Shown one piece after another: positions 1 to 8,208 of a stretch of DNA of 26,859 nucleotides (its first letter is position 1; every line of letters begins with the position of its first letter). Below the pieces are notes generated by a model that saw only the letters and a program-made list of their open reading frames with translations, was not told the DNA's origin and ran no database searches. A program made the translations under genes and the position numbers. The stretch spans positions 1-26,859 of the forward strand of contig JAPUKV010000012.1 in the NCBI GenBank assembly GCA_027295475.1, given 5' to 3'. Origin of the DNA: Pseudomonadota bacterium. GTDB taxonomy: Bacteria > Pseudomonadota > Gammaproteobacteria > Woeseiales > Woeseiaceae.

Positions 1-1
1 C

Positions 2-304
2 AGATTATCGGGTTTCGAGCGGGGAGCAATCAGTGGGCCGCATGCAGGGGTCGCACGACTCGTCTATTACCGGCGATCGGGAGACACCGGCAGTCTGCTG
101 GAAATGCCCCTGTACTTCGGAGCCTCGATCGAGGCCGGCAACGCGTGGCAAAGTCGCTCCGACATCAGCTTCGATTCGTTGCTCATCAACGGCAGCCTGT
201 TCGCGGGTATCGATACCTACCTGGGTCCCTTGTTCATTGGTGCGGGCATCGGCGAGGGAGGCAATTCCAGTTTTTATCTGTTTCTCGGCGCACCGCCAAG
301 ATAA
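2..304 (+). CDS. Patatin-like phospholipase family protein, C-terminal fragment (5' truncated by window edge)
   Basis: The open frame enters from the left edge, so the N-terminal patatin catalytic domain (GxSxG Ser and Asp dyad) is outside the window. About 100 residues are visible. The run LPLYFGASIEAGNAW read here as MPLYFGASIEAGNAW, then a GIDTYLGPLFIGAGIGEGG strand pair and the final FYLFLG, is the usual ending of PlpD/RssA-type patatins that carry a small Omp85-like beta-barrel after the lipase domain. Family knowledge: such proteins are type Vd-like outer-membrane phospholipases. The terminal aromatic-strand pattern fits an outer-membrane barrel end, followed by a short tail APPR. The stop is TAA at 302-304. 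The assignment rests only on the C-terminal barrel, so the enzymatic part is inferred. Confidence 0.72.
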   Translation, partial: RLSGFERGAISGPHAGVARLVYYRRSGDTGSLLEMPLYFGASIEAGNAWQSRSDISFDSLLINGSLFAGIDTYLGPLFIGAGIGEGGNSSFYLFLGAPPR

Positions 305-324
305 ACGCGGTAGGCGTTAAAGGA

Positions 325-400
325 ATCGCCCGTCAGGACGGGCTCAAACAAGGACAGCAGAATCAACAACGTATCGTAGGAGCCCGTCCTGACGGGCGAT
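325..400. repeat. Inverted pair of REP-like palindromes (REPIN/BIME-like)
   Basis: Two 20-base arms at 325-344 and 381-400 are exact reverse complements of each other. Each arm is itself a hairpin with a 7-bp stem (GCCCGTC/GACGGGC) and a two-base loop. The right arm is preceded by GTAG (376-379), the tetranucleotide typical of REP elements recognised by RAYT transposases, and resembles the GTAGGAG-stem-GCGAT layout of Pseudomonas REPs. The pair lies between the ends of two convergent genes, so it may also act as a bidirectional terminator. A short T-rich run follows the right arm. No RAYT gene is in the window. Confidence 0.7.
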
Positions 401-422
401 ATTTTCATTAGTCTCGCGAATC

Positions 423-671
423 TTACCGCCCGATTCTTTCAAGTACCTGGGTGGGATTATCGGTGCCCCGGTTATAACCGTGTCTTTTTGCCATCTGCTC
501 GAATGCTGTGTCTCGTTCCGCCTCAGTTGCATACCAGTGGAGTAGTTCCCAGTCATCTCCCACCAGTTTTGCAAGCATATCCGCCGGCGGCAGTGTTACG
601 CGAATGCCGAAACGCCTTTCGGCGCCAGCCGTTTCCGGATTGACAAGATTGTGTTTATGACAAAAATCCAC
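423..671 (-). CDS. Small conserved hypothetical protein (82 aa)
   Basis: No function is recognised. The protein is soluble, with no signal peptide or membrane helix. Its second half (WYATEAERDTAFEQMAKRH, then a TQVLERIGR ending) resembles the pattern of small uncharacterised gammaproteobacterial proteins with an aromatic strand, an AERD helix and a VLERI terminus; this is from memory and is not a named family. The ATG at 671 is preceded by a good Shine-Dalgarno (GAGAGG, about 8 bases upstream on the minus strand), which supports a real gene. It lies 55 bases downstream of the kinase-like gene on the same strand, so the two may be cotranscribed. Confidence 0.6.
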   Translation of the reverse strand: MDFCHKHNLVNPETAGAERRFGIRVTLPPADMLAKLVGDDWELLHWYATEAERDTAFEQMAKRHGYNRGTDNPTQVLERIGR

Positions 672-726
672 TGCTACCCTCTCTGTGTGGCCGGCCCGGA
701 GTATACCGAAACAAGCAGCAGCTATT

Positions 727-1389
727 CTAATAACCTGTTCTGTCGCTCGCGCCCTCCCGGTCTGCCCAGCCCAGAATTCTCCGCGTTATGAAAAGGTACA
801 CGGGCTTCCCGCCCCGCATCCAGATTCGTGACGGCACGGTGGGCCTGGCGAGGATCGCATGCTCACGCGCGGTCAGGTGTTCCGGGCAGTACGTCCGCTT
901 GTGTTTTAGCAAGTGTCGCAGGTCCTCCCGCGCCAGCAGCCGAAAGAGGCGTCCGCGCTTCGGGGAGTACCAGGCCAGCTGAAAATCGATGATTCCGGGC
1001 TGACCATTTTCCATGACCAGCCAGTTTGGCTCTTTTGCGAGATCGTTGTGTACAACGTCCTGTCGGTGCAGTTGCCGCAGAAGCTTTGCCGCCGCCCGAA
1101 AGTAGCCGATGTCGGTGGGCCGGCTTTCTTGCATGGGTTCGCCGGCAATCCAGCTCCGCTGCAGTGTATCCGCTTCGACGCACAAGAGTTCAGGTATGCC
1201 GGCAATGCCATTCGTTGTAGCGAGGGCGCGCGCCTCGCGCGCCAATAGCCGGCGCGCAAGCCATCTGGCCCAGGGACGAGCCCTGCTCGCGTCACGAACC
1301 ACGCGTAGGCCAGCCTCGTCATTTCGTAAAGATACCTCGCCAAAAATGTCCTTTTTCAACGACTTGAAGTCGAAAGCGGCCAATCTCAT
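727..1389 (-). CDS. Small RIO/Kdo-kinase-like protein kinase
   Basis: A 220-residue protein with the core of a eukaryote-like/RIO-type kinase fold. The catalytic loop is HNDLAKEPNWLV, with the catalytic Asp at D116 and the metal-binding Asn in EPNW. The DFG-equivalent metal site is IIDF, with D135. A helix before the loop (YFRAAAKLLRQLH) fits the kinase C-lobe. The ATP-anchoring Lys of the N-lobe is not obvious: the expected strand reads LRVVRD, so an Arg may take its place or the N-lobe is minimal. Related families are WaaP/KdkA-type LPS heptose and Kdo kinases and RIO1-like kinases; the substrate cannot be told from sequence. It is transcribed divergently from the large ATPase-WD40 gene with an 87-base gap, so the two may share a regulatory region. 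Confidence 0.7.
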   Translation of the reverse strand: MRLAAFDFKSLKKDIFGEVSLRNDEAGLRVVRDASRARPWARWLARRLLAREARALATTNGIAGIPELLCVEADTLQRSWIAGEPMQESRPTDIGYFRAAAKLLRQLHRQDVVHNDLAKEPNWLVMENGQPGIIDFQLAWYSPKRGRLFRLLAREDLRHLLKHKRTYCPEHLTAREHAILARPTVPSRIWMRGGKPVYLFITRRILGWADREGASDRTGY

Positions 1390-1476
1390 GGGTCCGGTGT
1401 GTGCATCATTTGGTGGCGATGTTGGCGTAAATTGCAGAGAATACCTTATCAGCTCGCGCGCACTGCAGCTTAAGCG

Positions 1477-4400
1477 ATGTCAGAGAAGTCAGAGCAATAT
1501 TCAACAGGATCGGCCGACGACGGCGGTGAATTTTTCAGCGTCGGTGTGCCGTTGCATGCCGTAAGGCCCGGCTATGTCCGACGACCGGCCGACGAGACAC
1601 TTTTCGAGACCCTTGTTTCCGGGGCCTACGCGCATGTCATCGCGCCAGATCGTACGGGAAAGTCCAGTCTTGTTGCTGCGACGTCCGCGAGGCTACAAAA
1701 CAACGGATTCAAAGTCGCGATTATCGATCTCGCGCAAATAAGCGAGCGTGACGGTGGCAGCGACGCGGGCCGCTGGTATTACAGCATCGCCTACCGCTTG
1801 TTGCGACAGCTACGGCTGAAGACCGACCTGCAGGCCTGGTGGCAGGACAAATCCTTTCTGAGCAATCGGCAACGTCTCGTCGAGTTTTATGTCGAGGTTA
1901 TCCTGCAAAACATCTCCGAACGCATTGTCGTATTTATCGACGAAGTGCAATGTATTGCCGAGCTTCCGTTCGCAGGGCAGCTGTTAGCCAGTATTCGCGC
2001 GGCGCACAACGCCCGGATTACCGAGCCCGACTTCTCGCGGCTCAGTTTCGTATTGATAGGTGAATGCGATCCGACGAGCCTCGTAAAAGACGCGAATCTC
2101 TCGCCGTTCACGATTACACATCCAATTGAGCTGACCGACTTTACGCGGGCTGATCTCGATCTGTTTGCAAACGAGTTGAACCTGTCGATGGCGGACGCCA
2201 AAGCCGCACTGGACAGAATATTTTACTGGACGAGCGGGCAGCCATATCTGAGTCAGAAACTCGCCCGCTCTGTAGCGCGCGAGCGCATATCCGGAAATAT
2301 CGAAGAGCATGTCGATCGCATTGCCATGCAGCAACTTGCCGGCCGTGCCGCTATCCACAGCGAACCGCACATGAGTCAAATACACCGGAAGGTCAGCGGA
2401 GACAAAAAGCACGGTGAGGCGCTATTAAATCTCTTTGGCCAAATACGCAAGGGCGTCGCAACGGAAATCGACCTGGAGTCGTCTCTGCAGCGACGGCTTA
2501 TGGCCATCGGTCTGATCGATACCGCTGATGACGGCATGCTCAAGGTTCGGAACCGGCTTTACGAGTCAGTATTCACCGCGCGCTGGGCGAATGAAAATCT
2601 CCCACTGCACTGGCGTGGCCCGGCGATCGCCATCGGGATTATTTTGACTTTTGTCGCCGTTCCATTTTGGTACACACAAATCCTGCCGCGGCCATATGTA
2701 CGTGTGATGTCCTCGCCGACAGAGGCAATCGAGACCGCGGCAGTCGCGTACAAGAATCTGCATTCGTTTCCAGGACATGCCGATTCAGCCGATCGCCTTT
2801 TTCGAATATTCCTGCAGGCCAGGGCGAGACGTGCAGAAGACCGCGCCGCAATGATGGAAATCGACCAACTGGCGCGGCGCCTGCCGAACGCAGATGATTT
2901 CGCGGACAATCTTGTTGCCGGGTTCTGGGACGGGCAGGCCGCCAGGGCGCTCAGGAATGAAAATCGCGACGAAGCACTGCTTGCTGCCCTGGAAGCCCTG
3001 ATCATATCGACACCCGTGCGCCGACGCCGGGCCGCCAATCTCGTCGGCGATGATTACGCACAGCTGATTGCCAGGCATACCGGGCAGGCATCGGACCACG
3101 TTGTGTTCAGTCCTGATCAATTGCTGCTGACCTATGCTAACGGGCCACAGATTTCGCAGTGGTCGCTGGCAAACAACAGGCTAACACCGCGTGAACCCTG
3201 GACCATGTCGGCACTCGAGGTGACGCCCCTTGTTCGCCGCGTTGTCGTCGATCGTGACGGCCGGGTCGATCGCATCGGCCTGACCATCAATGTCAGTCAT
3301 TCCCGGCTTGACGATCTGCGGGTGAAACTAATCGCACCGTCGGGGCGAACGGTGGAACTCACTTTTACGCAGGCACAGTCCGCCGCCAACGACGTCATCA
3401 GGTTCAGACGTGCAGATCTGTCGGCGCTGATCGGTGAAGCCCTGAATGGGACCTGGAGTTTAAGCGTCCGCGATGAAAACACGGGTGCAATGGGTCATCT
3501 CATTGCCTGGAACCTGAGCCTCAATTCCCAGGTCGTCGTCGAGAACTTCGAACGTGGCCTGGATATTCCCGAGCCCGTCGCGCGTGAATCAAACGACTTG
3601 TGGTTCAGTCCTGATGGCCGATATGCGATTGCGCGCGCGATGCAAAGTGACAGCGCCCGACTATGGGACCTCGCATTCGCACAGCCTGCCCGAACAATAG
3701 CGGTGCCTGCGAATGAACGCGTGCTCGGACTCAGTGCGAATGCCCGGTATCTTTTGACCGTTACGCAGGATACGGTGAATCTCTGGAACACTGCTGACGG
3801 CAAACTGCATGTCAAGCTGGCAATTGGTGCCGCGAGTGCGGAAGCACTTGTCAGTGAAAACGGCGAATTTCTGTTGGTCCGGCGTCGCGGCGATACCGAT
3901 ACCGAATTCGAGCTCTGGTCGCTGGAATCAGGCGACGTGAAATCCCGGCTTAGCGTCGCCGGGGCGCCGGCACTGGTCGCGATAGATGCAAGTGGTAGTC
4001 GTCTCGCAATTGCGGATTACGATCGCGCAGTCAGAGTCTGGAATTTCGGCGATGGCAGCCTTGTGTCGCAACTGGATTTCTGGGCCCAGCCCAGCGCAAT
4101 CACACTGGCTGCCAACGGCGAGGTCCTCGGTGTGGTTCACGGTGATCAGGGCATCTCCCTGTGGCGTATTGACCAGCCCGACGAACCACTGATTTTCGAG
4201 CGTGGGACCGAAAACTGGCAGATGTCATTTTCACGCTCTGGCTCAAAAGTCCTGGCGGGAAGCGCACGGCAGGGATTCCAGGTCTACAGAAGCAACGACG
4301 GCGCAATGTCCGGCTCGCCGCTCGGATCCGGCAAGCCGCAGGGGACGATCAACATGCTTGTGTTCAGTGGTGACGAACAGCTCATCGTCACCGGGGACAG

Positions 4401-5517
4401 TAGCGGCAGCGTCGGGTTCTGGGCGGCGCCCGCGGCGCCGGCCGCGGCTGATGGCCTGGCTGCTGATACTGCTGCAGGCCACCGGCTGTGGCGTGAGTCG
4501 GGCGATTCCGTGACCGCGATTTCCCCCGGCGGCAGCCATCTGGCAATCGGCGACAGCGGGGGTCACGTGCACATTCTGCAAGTGGATGCCAATGTGGAGG
4601 AGCTGGCCGCAGCGAGTGATGAATTGAGTTTTCTGGGGCACCGGGGCGCTGTAATCGGGCTGGCGTTCAGCCAGGACGGGGCACTTGTTGCCAGCGCCGG
4701 ATTTGACGGCTCGATTCGTGTCTGGGACACGAACAGCGGGCTGCCTCGTCCTTTCCACGTGCGCACATCGGCAAGTGCGATTAGCCAGATCACTTTCTCT
4801 CCGACGGCCAGCCGCCTCGCCGTACTTGCTGGACATCGGCTTTGGGTAATCAACACAGATACGGGCCTGGTACTCGCGGATATCGAGCTTGGTGAACCGC
4901 ATGCCGGGCTTGTGTTCGCAGTCGACGACCGGCTTTATGTCGGTGGTGAGAGCGGAACATTACGCAGCCTCGCAAGCGACAGAACCGGCAGCTGGCATCT
5001 CAGAAACGTCTGGCAGGGATTATCGGCGATCCGCAAACTCGCCATATCACCGAACAAGCGGCAACTGCTGATCGTCGACTCACAGCATGTAACGCAAGTG
5101 CTTAACATCGAGAACGGCAGAATCGGCACGGCGACATTACGTTTGCCTGACGTTGTTACCGATATTATTTTCAGTCCGAGCGAATCGCGCGCTTTGTTCC
5201 GCACAGTGCGATGGATTCACCGGGCGAGCGTATCACCTGGTGGACTGATATGGCTGGATGCGATTCGGGCGCCAAAAGCCCTGGCTGGTTCGAAGATGGT
5301 GTTCGATCAACGGATGGTCGCCGAGGTCGGCGACCCGTTCGGAGATCGAGTCATGTTACTAACGCGGGAAGCAGGATTTCCCGAAGTGGCCGAGCTGCGT
5401 TTCAGTCATACAGCGGGACCCGCGCTCTTCGGCAACAAAGACAAGCTGCTCGCCGAATGGCGCAGAAAACTGGGCCTGGAATCGGTGGATCACAGTACTC
5501 CATCAATATCACCTTGA
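1477..5517 (+). CDS. AAA-like/STAND-type ATPase with transmembrane helix, P-domain and WD40 propeller
   Basis: A 1346-residue multidomain protein. Residues about 20-330 form an AAA-like domain of the type often paired with WD40 or TPR repeats: an RPAD motif, Walker A at A56-S63 (APDRTGKS), Walker B at 151-156 (VVFIDE), and the family hallmark SGQPYLSQKLA near 255. A single hydrophobic helix lies at about 383-401. A helical linker (about 410-530) leads to a first propeller-like strand set. Residues about 577-685 then match a proprotein-convertase P-domain (LNGTWSLSVRDENTGAMGHL followed by a WNLSLNS ending). WD40-type blades run from about 695 to 1320; the clearest, from about 1054, reads GHRGAVIGLAFS to IRVWD. 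Family knowledge suggests a signal-sensing ATPase switch. I infer a cytoplasmic ATPase with an exported sensor half, but charges flanking the helix do not settle topology. The Walker A starts with Ala instead of Gly. ATG is chosen because the RPAD region starts close behind it. Confidence 0.8.
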   Translation: MSEKSEQYSTGSADDGGEFFSVGVPLHAVRPGYVRRPADETLFETLVSGAYAHVIAPDRTGKSSLVAATSARLQNNGFKVAIIDLAQISERDGGSDAGRWYYSIAYRLLRQLRLKTDLQAWWQDKSFLSNRQRLVEFYVEVILQNISERIVVFIDEVQCIAELPFAGQLLASIRAAHNARITEPDFSRLSFVLIGECDPTSLVKDANLSPFTITHPIELTDFTRADLDLFANELNLSMADAKAALDRIFYWTSGQPYLSQKLARSVARERISGNIEEHVDRIAMQQLAGRAAIHSEPHMSQIHRKVSGDKKHGEALLNLFGQIRKGVATEIDLESSLQRRLMAIGLIDTADDGMLKVRNRLYESVFTARWANENLPLHWRGPAIAIGIILTFVAVPFWYTQILPRPYVRVMSSPTEAIETAAVAYKNLHSFPGHADSADRLFRIFLQARARRAEDRAAMMEIDQLARRLPNADDFADNLVAGFWDGQAARALRNENRDEALLAALEALIISTPVRRRRAANLVGDDYAQLIARHTGQASDHVVFSPDQLLLTYANGPQISQWSLANNRLTPREPWTMSALEVTPLVRRVVVDRDGRVDRIGLTINVSHSRLDDLRVKLIAPSGRTVELTFTQAQSAANDVIRFRRADLSALIGEALNGTWSLSVRDENTGAMGHLIAWNLSLNSQVVVENFERGLDIPEPVARESNDLWFSPDGRYAIARAMQSDSARLWDLAFAQPARTIAVPANERVLGLSANARYLLTVTQDTVNLWNTADGKLHVKLAIGAASAEALVSENGEFLLVRRRGDTDTEFELWSLESGDVKSRLSVAGAPALVAIDASGSRLAIADYDRAVRVWNFGDGSLVSQLDFWAQPSAITLAANGEVLGVVHGDQGISLWRIDQPDEPLIFERGTENWQMSFSRSGSKVLAGSARQGFQVYRSNDGAMSGSPLGSGKPQGTINMLVFSGDEQLIVTGDSSGSVGFWAAPAAPAAADGLAADTAAGHRLWRESGDSVTAISPGGSHLAIGDSGGHVHILQVDANVEELAAASDELSFLGHRGAVIGLAFSQDGALVASAGFDGSIRVWDTNSGLPRPFHVRTSASAISQITFSPTASRLAVLAGHRLWVINTDTGLVLADIELGEPHAGLVFAVDDRLYVGGESGTLRSLASDRTGSWHLRNVWQGLSAIRKLAISPNKRQLLIVDSQHVTQVLNIENGRIGTATLRLPDVVTDIIFSPSESRALFRTVRWIHRASVSPGGLIWLDAIRAPKALAGSKMVFDQRMVAEVGDPFGDRVMLLTREAGFPEVAELRFSHTAGPALFGNKDKLLAEWRRKLGLESVDHSTPSISP

Positions 5518-5524
5518 CGGAGTA

Positions 5525-7408
5525 CTAACGGTCATCCCCGCGTAACGTGCGCACGAGCAATTCCAGGCTTGCTGCGGTAACGTCTTCGGATCGTACCGCT
5601 TCACCGATACGCACGTTAACTCTGGCCCAGAGACGGCCGGGGATCTTGCGAAGCCCGCCGCCACTTCGCCGGCTGAACCAGCTGCCCCAAAGACCACCCA
5701 GCGCGATCGGAATGACAGGTACGCCGCGACGCTCGATGATTTTCTCGATTCCGGGACGGAAACGCTGAACCTCACCGTCTGTCGATATGCCGCCTTCGGG
5801 AAAAAGACACACGATTTGACCGGCGTCGAGTTCTTTATCGATCTGATCGAAAGCTTCTGCCAGCAGGGTCTCGTCTTCTTTCGCCGAGGCGATCGGGATC
5901 GCTTTTGCCGTTTTGAATATGAAGCTCAGTAATGGTATCTGGAATATCCTGTAGTACATGACGAAGCGAACGGGCCGGCGAATCGAACCACCAACCAAAA
6001 GCGCATCGACGAAGCTGACATGATTGCACACGAGCACTGCCGGGCCTTCGTCAGGTATGTTCTCGAGGCCCGTGGGCCGCACGCGATAGAGCATATTAAT
6101 AAGAATCCACACCAGGAAACGCATCAGGAATTCTGGCAGCAAGGTAAAGATGTAAGTGGCGACCAGCGCGTTAAGTACTGCCAGAATCAGATAAAACTGT
6201 GGGATCGACAGGCCTGCGGCCAAAACACCGAACGCGAGAATGGCTGCGGCGACCATAAAAAGCGCGTTGATAATGTTGTTGGCGGCGATTACCCGGGACA
6301 GGTGTTGTCGCTCGGTCCGGTCCTGAATCAGTGCGTAAAGCGGCACGCTGTAAAACCCACCGAATGCACCAAGCAACGACAGATCGATCAGGATCCGCCA
6401 ACTTCCCGGCCGCGCCAGAAACTCACTGACGGAATTGACGGCGACTACCTGCGCATCGGGTTGGGAGAAAAACAAGTCGATTGCGAACAGACTTAAGCCG
6501 ATCGACCCGAAAGGCACAAGACCCAGCTCAATGCGGTGGCCTGACATGCGTTCGCAAAGCAGGGACCCAACGCCAACGCCGACCGCGAATGCGACCAGGA
6601 GGGTCGTTGTTATTGCCTCGTTACCGTTGAGAATACCGAGCGTATACGCGGGCAACTGGATCGTCATCGCTGAACCAAAGAACCAGAACCATGATATGCC
6701 GAGAATCGACAGGAAAACGCTGCGTTCTTCCCTGGCGAACCCCACGATGTGCCAGGTTTCAGTCCAGGCGTTCCAGTTAATTTTCAGGTCGGGGTCGACC
6801 GGCCTGGTTGACGGTATTTGACGGCTGGCGAGGTAACCAAATACGGCCGTGACGACGAGGCATGATGCGAGAATGCTCTGGTTTTCATAATCAGCTGCAA
6901 CGGAAATGCCACCGACTATCAAGCCGAAAATAATCGCCATGTAAGTGCCGGATTCAACCAGTGCGTTTCCACCAACAAGCTCGTCCGTTGCGAGTTGCTG
7001 CGGCAGGTAGGCGTACTTGACCGGACCGAATAGAGTGGACTGGCAGCCCATCAGAAAGAGCACGACGAGGAGCACCGTGTAACTTTGTGTTACAAAGGCA
7101 AATGCGGCCAGCACCATGAGTACGATTTCCAGCAATTTTATACTTCGCATCAGGCGGGACTTTTCATATTTGTCTGCAAGCTGGCCGGCGGTTGCAGAAA
7201 AAAGGAAAAAAGGAAGGATAAATAGTGCGCCGGCAACGTTCGCGAGTTGGCCCGCATCCATACCGGCAATGCGCACACCCTGAAACGTAATGAGTATTAC
7301 GAGCCCGTTTCGAAAAATATTATCATTCAGGGCGCCGAGAAACTGGGTAACAAAAAATGGCGCAAAGCGACGTTGTCCAAGTAACGAAAACTGGTTGGAA
7401 TCTGACAC
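5525..7408 (-). CDS. LplT-like MFS transporter fused to PlsC 1-acylglycerol-3-phosphate acyltransferase
   Basis: A 627-residue inner-membrane protein. Residues 1 to about 420 are a 12-helix MFS domain of the lysophospholipid transporter type (FLGALNDNIFRNG near the start, FGPVKYAYLPQ in the first half). Residues about 435-620 are a PlsC acyltransferase with the NHxxxxD motif at N462-D468 (catalytic His463, Asp468) and the FPEG motif at 536-539. Family knowledge: LplT imports lysophospholipids and the acyltransferase reacylates them; in Aas-type fusions an acyl-ACP/AMP ligase domain follows. Here the protein ends after PlsC, so acyl activation must come from elsewhere. The start is GTG, with AGGAG 11 bases upstream. 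It converges on the ATPase-WD40 gene, with the two stops 7 bases apart. Confidence 0.9.
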   Translation of the reverse strand: MSDSNQFSLLGQRRFAPFFVTQFLGALNDNIFRNGLVILITFQGVRIAGMDAGQLANVAGALFILPFFLFSATAGQLADKYEKSRLMRSIKLLEIVLMVLAAFAFVTQSYTVLLVVLFLMGCQSTLFGPVKYAYLPQQLATDELVGGNALVESGTYMAIIFGLIVGGISVAADYENQSILASCLVVTAVFGYLASRQIPSTRPVDPDLKINWNAWTETWHIVGFAREERSVFLSILGISWFWFFGSAMTIQLPAYTLGILNGNEAITTTLLVAFAVGVGVGSLLCERMSGHRIELGLVPFGSIGLSLFAIDLFFSQPDAQVVAVNSVSEFLARPGSWRILIDLSLLGAFGGFYSVPLYALIQDRTERQHLSRVIAANNIINALFMVAAAILAFGVLAAGLSIPQFYLILAVLNALVATYIFTLLPEFLMRFLVWILINMLYRVRPTGLENIPDEGPAVLVCNHVSFVDALLVGGSIRRPVRFVMYYRIFQIPLLSFIFKTAKAIPIASAKEDETLLAEAFDQIDKELDAGQIVCLFPEGGISTDGEVQRFRPGIEKIIERRGVPVIPIALGGLWGSWFSRRSGGGLRKIPGRLWARVNVRIGEAVRSEDVTAASLELLVRTLRGDDR

Positions 7409-7614
7409 GTTCGCACAGTCTCCTGGCCCCGGGGCCGCGCCACTATAACAAAAGGGCAGAAATTGGGACGGACCCCCGGCTTCTGAAACGAAGCTCTGCC
7501 GGCCTGCGGTAACTGCGAACTGCAGCTACTTTTATGGCAGAATGCCGATGGTAATATCCGGCTAACAGCCCGTAATGCTTGGGCGTCAGAAATTAAAGGG
7601 CAGGCTGAAAGTCC

Positions 7615-8151
7615 ATGGCTACAATGCGTCTCGTCATCATTTGCGGCAGTTTGATCCTGCTGGCCGGCTGTGCCAAGGAGCCGCCGCCGAGGACTGTCGC
7701 GGAGTTCCTCGATAACCGCATATTGCTCGAGGCCACGATGGTCCGTTGTGGCAAGAATCGCAACATGTCCAAGTATGAGGTCGACTGTGTCAACGCGCGC
7801 GAAGCGGCCAATCGCATTGCCACAATCGACCAAGAAGAACGACGCGCGGAACTCGAGGCCCAGTCTGCGCGCAAGCGCAAGGCACTGCGGCGCACTCAGG
7901 AGGCTGCAGCCGAGGCAAGGCGGCGTGCTACTGAGGCGCGGCGCAGGAGAGAAGAAGACGAATATCTTGGAGTTTTCGAAGACTCGCCACCTGGTGCGGG
8001 AACGGGCGATGACGCCGGCAACGTGCAGCGAATGGATGGTTCCGGCAATGTCGAGCAGGCACCTGCGGACGGCTCACAGCCGGCAGGCGAGGGCGAACAG
8101 GATCTCGAATCGATCCGGGAAGAACTTCGGCGTCGCCAGGAATCAGATTAG
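7615..8151 (+). CDS. EexN-family-like lipoprotein with charged coiled-coil tail
   Basis: The signal peptide is MATMRLVIICGSLILLAGC, with lipobox LAGC and lipidated Cys19. Residues about 26-66 (TVAEFLDNRILLEATMVRC, then a DCVNAREAANR segment) carry the pattern of EexN entry-exclusion lipoproteins: a TVxxFL start, a conserved Cys pair and NAxxA. In plasmids EexN blocks redundant conjugation; chromosomal family members have no established role. Beyond this domain the protein is unusually long: residues about 75-122 are an Arg/Glu/Ala-rich helix, likely a coiled coil, followed by an acidic Gly-rich tail. No conjugation genes lie nearby. A second in-frame ATG, three codons downstream, is an equally possible start. 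It is divergent from the MFS-PlsC gene across a 206-base spacer. Confidence 0.75.
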   Translation: MATMRLVIICGSLILLAGCAKEPPPRTVAEFLDNRILLEATMVRCGKNRNMSKYEVDCVNAREAANRIATIDQEERRAELEAQSARKRKALRRTQEAAAEARRRATEARRRREEDEYLGVFEDSPPGAGTGDDAGNVQRMDGSGNVEQAPADGSQPAGEGEQDLESIREELRRRQESD

Positions 8152-8208
8152 GTGGGCTGAGGTAGCTCTACGTCTGCGACTAAAGAGCTGTCAAAGCGAA
8201 CATCGATT

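Noticed and set aside
4243..4902. A 219-codon minus-strand open frame inside the ATPase-WD40 gene
   Set aside because: The plus strand here encodes clean WD40 blades; the minus frame is a composition shadow rich in Arg and Pro.
5494..5526. Inverted repeat AGTACTCC/GGAGTACT between two convergent stops as a terminator
   Set aside because: The 8-bp stem is AT-containing, has a 17-base loop and no T-run on either strand, so terminator function is doubtful.
8164..8189. AGCTCT/AGAGCT inverted repeat between the EexN-like and MscS genes as a terminator
   Set aside because: Only a 6-bp stem with a 14-base loop and no T-run; it is likely chance.
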